A stretch of 24,658 nt of DNA from an uncultured Bacilli bacterium. GTDB lineage: Bacteria > Bacillota_I > Bacilli_A > RF39 > UBA660. Of the stretch, positions 8,834 to 15,360 are shown piece by piece. Location: positions 1 through 24,658 of the forward strand of contig CAKOSH010000012.1 of assembly GCA_934102215.1 (NCBI GenBank). Direction: 5' to 3'. Numbering within the stretch: the stretch's first letter is position 1; every line of letters starts with the position of its first letter. The notes beneath the pieces are model-generated. The model saw nothing but the letters and a program-made list of their open reading frames with translations, made no database searches and was not told the DNA's origin. Made by a program: the position numbers and the translations under genes.

Positions 8834-11251
8834 ATGATAGAACTTAAGAATGTTAATAAATATTTTTATAGACATAAAAAGAATGAAATACATGTTATTA
8901 ATGATACAAGTTTAAAATTAGATGATACAGGTCTTGTTGCTTTACTTGGGCCTTCTGGTTGTGGTAAGACTACACTTCTTAATACAATTGATGGTCTTGA
9001 TAATATAAATAGTGGTTCTATATTTATAAATGGAGAGAAGATATCTAAAAGAAGTAGTTATAATATAGATAAGATTAGAAATTTAAATATAGGATATATA
9101 TTTCAAGATTATAATTTAGTTGATGATATGACTGTATTTGATAATGTTGCTTTATCACTTAGGTTGTGTGGTATTAAAGATGAAGATGAGATAAAGAAAC
9201 GTGTTTATTATGTACTTGAAAAAGTAAATATGTATAGATATAGAAATAGGCATGCATCAATGCTTTCAGGTGGTGAAAGACAAAGAGTAGGTATAGCAAG
9301 AGCTATTGTTAAAGATCCAAGTATTATTATTGCTGATGAACCAACAGGTAATCTTGATAGTAAGAATACAATAGAGGTAATGAATATAATTAAAGCAATA
9401 TCTAAAGATAGACTAGTAATACTCGTTACACATGAAAGTGAACTTGCAATGTTCTATGCATCAAGAATACTTAGAATTGAAGATGGAAAAATTATAAGTG
9501 ATGAAGTTAATGAACATGATAATGATTTAGATTATAGAATGGATAATAAGATATACTTACTTGATATTAAGAATCATGAGAATATTGATAGTGATAAATA
9601 TAATATAAATTACTATAGTGATAATGATAATAAACTTGATATAACAATTGTTGTTAATAATGGTATCGTTTATATAGAAAGTAAAAATAAAGTAGATATT
9701 ATTGATAATAATTCTAGTATTGAACTAATTAACGATCATTATAAAAAGTTATCTAAAGATGTATATAATGAATATAATTTTGATTTTGAAAGTATAATAA
9801 ATAAAAATAATAAAAATAAATATTCATCAGTATATAGTATTTTTAAATCTATAAAGAATGGTTTTAATAAAATTAGAAGTTATTCTACTATAAAGAAAGT
9901 ATTATTATTTGGATTTTTGGTTTCAGGTATGTTTGTTACATATTCTGCTTCATCATTATTTGCATTAAAGAATATAAAAGATAGTGATTTTGTTACTATG
10001 AATAAAAATTACTTAGTTATTGATAATAGTAAGATAACAGTTGATAAATTCAAAGATATTGAAAATAATCCTGATGTTAACTTTGTTATACCTGGTAAAA
10101 GCGCTGTTAACTTTAATTTCAAAATTGATGATTATTATCAAACGAGTGATACAGTATTTACTATGGGTGGTTCATTATCAAGTATAAATATGATAAATAA
10201 AAATAATATTATAAGAGGTAGAATGCCTAATAATGAGAATGAAATTGTAATAGATAAGATTATTTATAATAATTTAAATACTACTATTAAATGTGCTGGT
10301 ATATTAACAATTAATGATATTCTTAATAGAGATGTTTATATTGATTCATTAAACTATAAAATAGTTGGTATTGTTGATATGGGAAGTCCATCTATTTATA
10401 CTTATGAAAGTGAATTTACTAATATAATTGCTTTAAGTAAGAATGATGATATATATGGTAGTTATATAGAAGAATCTTCTACTAGTAATATATACGATTA
10501 TAATATTTATAAAGATAGTATTAAACTTAAGAAAGGAAATTATCCTGTTAATGATTATGAAGTTATAATTAATGATATAAATAGTGATGAATATAAAATA
10601 GGTAAGTATGTTGATTATAAAGTTAATGATAAAAAATTAAAAGTAGTTGGATATTATACATCAAGTGATGCTTCTATGGATAAATATTTAGTTAATAATA
10701 ATACAATTAAATATAATAATATACTAAATAATAAAGGTGTAAGTATTTATGCTAAAGATAAAGAATTAGTTTTAAATAAATATAGAAATGAAAAATATAA
10801 TATAAAGGATTCATATATTTATAGTAGAGATAATTATGTTAAAGAAGCAAAAGAGAATCTTAAGCCAAGTTTTATATTTGCATTTATAATGGTAATAGTT
10901 TCTTTAGTAGAAATTTATTTAATTGTGAGATCTTCTTTCTTATCAAGAATAAAGGAAGTTGGTATTTTTAGAGCAATAGGTGTTAAGAAAACTGATATAT
11001 ATAAAATGTTCTTAGGTGAGATATTTGCGATAACTACTATATTTAGTATGTTAGGTGTTATATTTATGACATATATTATTAAAGGACTTAGTAAACTTCC
11101 ATTAGTGGGCAATAATTATTATATGGATACTAGTGTGTTTATACTTGTTGTGTTATTCATTTATGTATTTAATATGTTGGTAGGACTTTTACCTGTTATT
11201 AATACTATAAGGAAAACACCTGCGAAAATACTATCAAGAAGTGATATTTAG
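8834..11251 (+). CDS. ABC transporter, ATPase fused to FtsX/MacB-type permease (subunit 2)
   Basis: An 805-residue fusion with the same plan as its upstream neighbour. ATPase: Walker A GPSGCGKTT (39-47), signature LSGGE (144-148), Walker B IIIADE (164-169) and H-loop His200. A linker of about 130 residues rich in Asn/Asp follows the ATPase. A membrane segment near 352-375, a large extracytoplasmic domain, and three C-terminal membrane segments complete it. The FtsX hallmark SRIKEVGIFRAIGVKKTDI follows the second membrane helix. The start is the ATG 2 bases after the previous stop, with GAGGAAG inside the end of the upstream gene, so the two are probably translated together and form a heterodimer. 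No two-component sensor or regulator gene flanks the pair. The substrate is unknown. Confidence 0.88.
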   Translation: MIELKNVNKYFYRHKKNEIHVINDTSLKLDDTGLVALLGPSGCGKTTLLNTIDGLDNINSGSIFINGEKISKRSSYNIDKIRNLNIGYIFQDYNLVDDMTVFDNVALSLRLCGIKDEDEIKKRVYYVLEKVNMYRYRNRHASMLSGGERQRVGIARAIVKDPSIIIADEPTGNLDSKNTIEVMNIIKAISKDRLVILVTHESELAMFYASRILRIEDGKIISDEVNEHDNDLDYRMDNKIYLLDIKNHENIDSDKYNINYYSDNDNKLDITIVVNNGIVYIESKNKVDIIDNNSSIELINDHYKKLSKDVYNEYNFDFESIINKNNKNKYSSVYSIFKSIKNGFNKIRSYSTIKKVLLFGFLVSGMFVTYSASSLFALKNIKDSDFVTMNKNYLVIDNSKITVDKFKDIENNPDVNFVIPGKSAVNFNFKIDDYYQTSDTVFTMGGSLSSINMINKNNIIRGRMPNNENEIVIDKIIYNNLNTTIKCAGILTINDILNRDVYIDSLNYKIVGIVDMGSPSIYTYESEFTNIIALSKNDDIYGSYIEESSTSNIYDYNIYKDSIKLKKGNYPVNDYEVIINDINSDEYKIGKYVDYKVNDKKLKVVGYYTSSDASMDKYLVNNNTIKYNNILNNKGVSIYAKDKELVLNKYRNEKYNIKDSYIYSRDNYVKEAKENLKPSFIFAFIMVIVSLVEIYLIVRSSFLSRIKEVGIFRAIGVKKTDIYKMFLGEIFAITTIFSMLGVIFMTYIIKGLSKLPLVGNNYYMDTSVFILVVLFIYVFNMLVGLLPVINTIRKTPAKILSRSDI

Positions 11252-11253
11252 TA

Positions 11254-11282
11254 TAGACATTTAATACATTTTGTGTTAAAAT
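11254..11282 (+). promoter_or_regulatory. Promoter of the metG T-box leader
   Basis: TAGACA (11254-11259, five of six matches to TTGACA), a 17-base spacer, and TAAAAT (11277-11282) with TGT before it (extended -10). Predicted transcription start is near 11289. The promoter begins just after the stop codon of the second ABC gene. Confidence 0.75.
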
Positions 11283-11288
11283 CTATTG

Positions 11289-11484
11289 TAATTGATGGAG
11301 AAGGAAAGAAGAAGATACTTGATTTATAGAGAGTTAGTGTTTGGTGAAAACTAATATGATGGTTCTTTTAAATGGTTCTGGAGTCAAATCGTATTTATGC
11401 GTTAAATATTAAGTTGCATGTTAGTCATGAATTAAGGTGGTACCGCGGTTTTAATCGTCCTTAGTTTATGACTTTTTATTTTAA
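11289..11484 (+). promoter_or_regulatory. T-box riboswitch leader for metG
   Basis: The nearly invariant T-box AAGGTGGTACCGCGG lies at 11434-11448. The UGGU bulge at 11438-11441 fits a tRNA acceptor end ACCA, as in tRNA-Met. Upstream, GTTAGTG...GGTGAAAACTAA (from about 11332) is a stem I apical part. ATG triplets at 11356-11358, 11359-11361 and 11372-11374 are candidate specifier codons, consistent with a Met leader. Uncharged tRNA-Met would stabilise the antiterminator and let metG be transcribed; charged tRNA would favour the terminator at 11423-11483. I did not fold stem I fully, so the exact specifier is left open. Confidence 0.93.
11423..11483 (+). terminator. T-box conditional terminator
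   Basis: AGTCATGAATTAAGG (11423-11437) pairs over 15 positions, with two G-U pairs, to CCTTAGTTTATGACT (11459-11473), followed by TTTTTATTTT. The 3' half of the 5' arm overlaps the start of the T-box (AAGG), so terminator and antiterminator exclude each other. Confidence 0.85.
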
Positions 11485-11497
11485 AGGAGGAAAATAA

Positions 11498-13027
11498 ATG
11501 GAAAAAGAAAAATATTATATTACTACACCTATATATTATCCAAGTGCGAACTTTCATATAGGGCATTGTTATACAACTATTATAGCGGATGCAATTGCTA
11601 GATATAAAAGATTAAAAGGATATGATGTATTCTTTCAAACAGGTACTGATGAACATGGTCAAAAGATTGAAAAGAAAGCAGAAGATGCTGGTGTTAGTCC
11701 TATTGAATACGTAAATCCTATTATTGATAATGCTAAGGATTTATGGAAAAGTTTAAATATTTCATATGATTATTTTATTAGAACAACTGATAGTGATCAT
11801 GAAAGAAGAGTACAAGAAATATTTAAGAAAATGTATGATAAAGGAGATATTTATAAAGGAGAATATAAAGGACTTTATTGTACACCTTGTGAATCATTCT
11901 GGACAGAAAGTCAACTAGATGAAAATGGTATGTGTCCTGACTGCCATAGAGAAGTTCATGAAGTAAGTGAAGAAGCATATTTCTTTAAATTATCTAAATA
12001 TCAAGATGATTTAGTTAAGTTTTATGAAGAGAATCCTAACTTTATACTTCCTCTTAGTAGAAAGAATGAAATGTTAAATAACTTTATTAAACCAGGTTTA
12101 TCTGATTTATGCGTATCAAGAACATCATTTACTTGGGGAATACCTGTTACTTTTGATGATAAACATGTTATTTATGTATGGATAGATGCTCTTTCTAACT
12201 ATATTACTTCACTTGGTTATCCAGAAGATATGGAGAAATTTAATAAATATTGGCCTGCTGATTTACATTTAGTTGGTAAAGAAATAGTAAGATTTCATAC
12301 TATTATTTGGCCATGTATGTGTATGAGTTTAGGTATTGATTTACCTAAGCAAGTATTTGGTCATGGATGGTTAATTATTGATGGTGGTAAAATATCTAAA
12401 TCATTTGGTAACTATAAAGATCCAAGAGAATATATTAATACATATGGAGTAGATGCTGTTAGATATTTTGTTTTAAGAGAAGTACCTTTTGGTAATGATG
12501 GTAATTTTTCAGAAGAAGCACTAATATCAAGAACAAATAGTGATCTTGTAAATACATATGGTAATCTTGTTAATAGAACTATTGCCATGAGTAAAAAGTA
12601 TTTTGATTCTAATGTTACTAATCCTAATGTATATGAAAGCGTTGATGATTCAGTAGTTGAATATGCTAAGGAACTACCTAATATAGTATATGAAAAAATG
12701 GATTCATTAAAAGTAAATGAGGCACTTGAAAGTATATTTGAATTATTAAAAAGATGTAATAAATATATAGATGATACTACTCCTTGGATACTTGCTAAAG
12801 ACGAAAGTAAGAGTGATAGACTTAAGACTGTTTTATATAACTTACTAGAAGGAATACGTATATCTACAATACTACTTAGACCATTTATACCTGATACATG
12901 TGATAAAGTATTTAATATGTTAAATACAAAGAATATTGATTTTGATACATTAGACTTTGGTAATTTAGAAACAAATATTAAATTAAATGAATCAAGTATA
13001 TTATTTAATAGAATAGAAGAAAAATAG
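11498..13027 (+). CDS. metG: Methionyl-tRNA synthetase
   Basis: A 509-residue class I synthetase that charges tRNA-Met with methionine in the cytosol. HIGH is at 20-23 and the KMSKS loop is KISKS at 298-302. The connective-peptide zinc knuckle has CxxC pairs Cys128/Cys131 and Cys146/Cys149. The anticodon-binding helical domain follows (about 355-490). The protein ends there and lacks the C-terminal Trbp111/EMAP-like tRNA-binding domain found in many longer bacterial MetRS. The start is the ATG after AAAGGAGG, a strong site. It is the only gene after the T-box leader and is closed by the terminator at 13026-13052, so it is a single-gene unit controlled by tRNA-Met charging. Confidence 0.97.
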   Translation: MEKEKYYITTPIYYPSANFHIGHCYTTIIADAIARYKRLKGYDVFFQTGTDEHGQKIEKKAEDAGVSPIEYVNPIIDNAKDLWKSLNISYDYFIRTTDSDHERRVQEIFKKMYDKGDIYKGEYKGLYCTPCESFWTESQLDENGMCPDCHREVHEVSEEAYFFKLSKYQDDLVKFYEENPNFILPLSRKNEMLNNFIKPGLSDLCVSRTSFTWGIPVTFDDKHVIYVWIDALSNYITSLGYPEDMEKFNKYWPADLHLVGKEIVRFHTIIWPCMCMSLGIDLPKQVFGHGWLIIDGGKISKSFGNYKDPREYINTYGVDAVRYFVLREVPFGNDGNFSEEALISRTNSDLVNTYGNLVNRTIAMSKKYFDSNVTNPNVYESVDDSVVEYAKELPNIVYEKMDSLKVNEALESIFELLKRCNKYIDDTTPWILAKDESKSDRLKTVLYNLLEGIRISTILLRPFIPDTCDKVFNMLNTKNIDFDTLDFGNLETNIKLNESSILFNRIEEK

Positions 13028-13052
13028 TTATGTACAACGCATAACTTTTTTT
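13026..13052 (+). terminator. Intrinsic terminator of metG
   Basis: AGTTATG (13026-13032) pairs with CATAACT (13040-13046), extended by a U-G pair, and is followed by a run of T to 13052. The stem begins inside the metG stop codon. Confidence 0.8.
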
Positions 13053-13059
13053 ATATAAT
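13031..13059 (+). promoter_or_regulatory. Putative promoter of the TraX-like gene, inside the metG terminator
   Basis: TGTACA (13031-13036) lies 17 bases before TATAAT (13054-13059). The -35 lies in the loop region of the metG terminator. The predicted transcription start, about 7 bases after the -10, coincides with the ATG at 13066. No Shine-Dalgarno site is seen. Confidence 0.5.
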
Positions 13060-13065
13060 TAAATT

Positions 13066-13710
13066 ATGAAAGAATTAAAACTAAATACAAATACTAACTT
13101 TATCAAATTAATAGCCATTATAACAATGACTATAGATCATATTGGATATGTGTTTTTTCCTGATATATTAATCTTTAGAATAATTGGTCGAATAGCATTT
13201 CCATTATTTGTTTATTCAATGATGATAGGATATTTTAGAACAAAAGATTTATCAAAATATATAGTTAGATTATTGATAATTGGAATCATATCACAACTTC
13301 CATATAGTTTATTATTTAATGTGTATAGACCTAATGTTATGTTTACTTTAATATTTACATTATTATATTATTATACTCTTGATAAGAAGAAGTGGTGGAT
13401 TATGCCTATTTTGGTACTAATTCCATTTGCATTAAATTTTGAATACTCTTTGATATATCTATTCTTAGTACCAATATTCTATTACTTTAGAAATAATGGA
13501 TTATTATTATCTATATCATTTATATTATTTTATTTAAATTATTTAATTTATCCAGTTGATTCATTTAGTATTGCAACATTTTTTACTATATTATGTTTAC
13601 CATTTATACTTATTAATACTGATATAACTATTAAAATAAATAAATATTTTTTCTATTTGTATTATCCTGTTCATATAATTATATTGCTTATAGTAAAGTA
13701 TTTATTGTAG
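13066..13710 (+). CDS. TraX-family integral membrane protein
   Basis: A 214-residue protein with about seven to eight membrane segments. The N-terminal pattern NFIKLIAIITMTIDHIGYVFFP followed by FRIIGRIAFPLFVYSMMIGY (to about residue 65) is the recognisable signature of the TraX family (acyltransferase-like membrane proteins; the E. coli founder is linked to N-acetylation of F-pilin). Chromosomal Bacillota members are common and uncharacterised, so pilin acetylation should not be assumed. There is no Shine-Dalgarno site before the ATG and a consensus -10 ends 7 bases upstream, so the message is probably leaderless. Confidence 0.8.
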   Translation: MKELKLNTNTNFIKLIAIITMTIDHIGYVFFPDILIFRIIGRIAFPLFVYSMMIGYFRTKDLSKYIVRLLIIGIISQLPYSLLFNVYRPNVMFTLIFTLLYYYTLDKKKWWIMPILVLIPFALNFEYSLIYLFLVPIFYYFRNNGLLLSISFILFYLNYLIYPVDSFSIATFFTILCLPFILINTDITIKINKYFFYLYYPVHIIILLIVKYLL

Positions 13711-13742
13711 GCTTTTTATTTGTTTATATATTATGTAATGTA

Positions 13743-13783
13743 TACTACTTACAATACACAGTAGTAGTGATATAGTGTAAGTA
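13743..13783 (+). promoter_or_regulatory. Palindromic promoter-operator of the PadR-like gene
   Basis: CTTACA (13748-13753), a 17-base spacer, and TATAGT (13771-13776) preceded by TGA. The inverted repeat TACTTACA (13746-13753) / TGTAAGTA (13776-13783) overlaps both hexamers. A second inverted repeat TACTAC (13743-13748) / GTAGTA (13761-13766) is nested in it. A dimeric repressor bound here would block RNA polymerase. Autoregulation by the adjacent PadR-like protein is an inference. Confidence 0.6.
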
Positions 13784-13793
13784 AGGTGAAGAT

Positions 13794-14063
13794 GTGGATA
13801 CTCAATTTAAAAAAGGAGTACTTGAATTATTAGTTTTACTATTTACAACTAAGTGTGATAGATATGGTTATGAATTTGTAGAAGAAGTTAGTAAGGTTGT
13901 TAATATTAATGAAAGAACTAGATATCCTAATTATGATTTCTATAAGATAATATTAAATGATATTAAGAATAAGAAATTATATAATTATGATGATTTTAGA
14001 AGTATTAAGTTAGAAGTTATTGCGAATGAAAATACATTAAATAAATTGAATATTGAGGGATAA
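13794..14063 (+). CDS. Small PadR-like transcriptional regulator (divergent)
   Basis: An 89-residue protein. The N-terminus DTQFKKGVLELLVLLFTT followed by DRYGYEFVEEVSKV matches the first helix and the helix-turn-helix entry of PadR regulators. The usual GTIYPLLRRL recognition segment is replaced by ERTRYPNYDFYKIILNDI. Only about 35 residues follow, so the wing and the C-terminal dimerisation helix are divergent or short. No other reading frame restores the family pattern, so a simple frameshift is not evident. The start is GTG at 13794, with AAGGTGA upstream. PadR proteins normally repress themselves and a neighbouring membrane or transport gene. The next gene downstream is the anchored protein at 14101. 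It may be a degenerate remnant. Confidence 0.55.
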   Translation: MDTQFKKGVLELLVLLFTTKCDRYGYEFVEEVSKVVNINERTRYPNYDFYKIILNDIKNKKLYNYDDFRSIKLEVIANENTLNKLNIEG

Positions 14064-14084
14064 GTTATATTATTCCTTTTTGTG

Positions 14085-14093
14085 TGTTATAAT
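14085..14093 (+). promoter_or_regulatory. Extended -10 element giving a probable leaderless mRNA
   Basis: TGTTATAAT (14085-14093) is an extended -10 element ending 7 bases before the ATG at 14101. The -35 position (TTATAT, 14065-14070) is poor. Transcription is predicted to begin at or next to the A of the ATG. Confidence 0.5.
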
Positions 14094-14100
14094 ATTTGGT

Positions 14101-15264
14101 ATGAAGAAGTTTAAGAAATATATTATATTAATTTGTTTATCTGTTATTGTTATGGTAGGAATACTTATATTCTTTATATTTAGATACGATAGAATTCACT
14201 TATTAAATAAGAGTAAAAGACTACTTAATTATGTATATAAAATTGATAGTGGGTTATATAAATATAAATATGGTGTTCTTGATAATAAGGGTAATATCAT
14301 TGAAACAGATTATTTTATAGATGGTACTGGTGAAGTAGAGAAAGATAAATATGGTAATGTTAGATTATATATTGAGAGTAAGGATTATTGTGTTTATAAG
14401 ACTTATTTAGGTAAAGTAAATATCATTAAAGATAAATGTAGTAATTTTAAAGATTTAGATGTAAAACTTAATAAGAATAATACAACTATATCATTTGATT
14501 TTAATAATAGAGTTAGGTCATATATGATATCTAGTAATGATGACTTTAATGGTGAATGGAAAAATATTTCTAATAATAATTTAGTACTTAAATATTATAG
14601 TAGTGGTAAAAAATATATATGGTTTCGTGATGATGAAGGTAATATTAGTAATGTTATTAGTTTTGATATAGAATGTTTAAATACAAATAAAAGTGATTAT
14701 GATAAAGATATATATTATTGTGATGGTTCAACTGTATATATTAATTCTAGTGAATGGATAGTTTTATCAAATAATGAAAATGAAATTACTTTAATGAAAT
14801 ATTTACCTTTAAGTGATAAGTTATCACATTGTAGTAGTGTGAGTAGTACGTTTTGTAGTGAAAAGAATAAGTATAGATGGAGTAACTCATACATAAATTA
14901 TTATCTTAATAATGATTATGTTAATTCATTTAAAGATTATGATTTAGTTAGCTATGATATATGTGATGATATTGATAATAAGAGTTGTGATGGTGAATAT
15001 TGTGGTGGATATACTCGTGAAGAAATAGAAAGTAATAAATGGAGTTGTAATAGTTATACTAAAAGTAAGATTAGAATTATAAATTATTATGAATTTAGTG
15101 TTCTTGCGAATAAATATAGTGATATGTCATTATTTAAGGGTAGTTATTGGATGAGTGATATTAGTAATGATAAAGGTTATTCAGTTTCAAATACTGATGT
15201 ATATATTTATGAAGACTATAATAATAAATTAGATATTAGACCAATTATTACAATAAAGAAATAG
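14101..15264 (+). CDS. Membrane-anchored extracellular protein with DUF6273-like C-terminal domain
   Basis: A 387-residue protein with one N-terminal membrane segment (about 8-28, after MKKFKK), so most of the chain is outside the cell. Residues 40-200 are beta-rich with scattered cysteines. The C-terminal part from about 215 (STVYINSSEWIVL, RWSNSYINYYLN, SYWMSDIS and finally IRPIITIKK) resembles the DUF6273 pattern of a W..S.I..YLN motif, a YW.S motif and a terminal RP. Cysteines there (HCSSV, FCSEK, ICDDI, SCDG, YCGG, WSCN) could form disulfides. The long reading frame upstream begins at TTG 14053. ATG 14101 is preferred because it yields a normal anchor and sits 7 bases after an extended -10 element. 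The function is unknown. Gene order suggests a link with the PadR-like regulator and the repeat protein that follows. Confidence 0.65.
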   Translation: MKKFKKYIILICLSVIVMVGILIFFIFRYDRIHLLNKSKRLLNYVYKIDSGLYKYKYGVLDNKGNIIETDYFIDGTGEVEKDKYGNVRLYIESKDYCVYKTYLGKVNIIKDKCSNFKDLDVKLNKNNTTISFDFNNRVRSYMISSNDDFNGEWKNISNNNLVLKYYSSGKKYIWFRDDEGNISNVISFDIECLNTNKSDYDKDIYYCDGSTVYINSSEWIVLSNNENEITLMKYLPLSDKLSHCSSVSSTFCSEKNKYRWSNSYINYYLNNDYVNSFKDYDLVSYDICDDIDNKSCDGEYCGGYTREEIESNKWSCNSYTKSKIRIINYYEFSVLANKYSDMSLFKGSYWMSDISNDKGYSVSNTDVYIYEDYNNKLDIRPIITIKK

Positions 15265-15293
15265 TGCTATACAATGTATGGCATTTTAATTTT
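15265..15293 (+). terminator. Intrinsic terminator after the anchored protein gene
   Basis: TGCTATAC (15265-15272) pairs with GTATGGCA (15276-15283), including one U-G pair, around a 3-base loop, and TTTTAATTTT follows. It begins right after the stop codon. Confidence 0.7.
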
Positions 15294-15306
15294 GTTAAAA
15301 ATACGA

Positions 15307-15335
15307 TTGAATAATGGTATTTAATATGATAAAAT
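15307..15335 (+). promoter_or_regulatory. Promoter of the repeat-protein gene
   Basis: TTGAAT (15307-15312), a 17-base spacer, and TAAAAT (15330-15335) preceded by TGA (extended -10). Transcription is predicted near 15342, and TAGGAG precedes the ATG at 15361. The gene is therefore its own unit between two terminators. Confidence 0.7.
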
Positions 15336-15360
15336 TATACTGATAATAGGAGACGTTGTT

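Noticed and set aside
11261..11279. Hairpin TTAATACA/TGTGTTAA as a terminator of the ABC operon
   Set aside because: It has an 8-bp stem but no T tract, and it overlaps the spacer and -10 of the well-formed metG leader promoter.
13794..14063. Frameshifted full-length padR gene
   Set aside because: The other two frames downstream of residue 45 do not restore the PadR wing or tail pattern, so a divergent short protein is the better description.
14053..14100. Longer N-terminus of the anchored protein from TTG 14053
   Set aside because: It would overlap the PadR-like gene, has no Shine-Dalgarno site, and adds a second hydrophobic stretch over a consensus -10 element. ATG 14101 gives a normal anchor.
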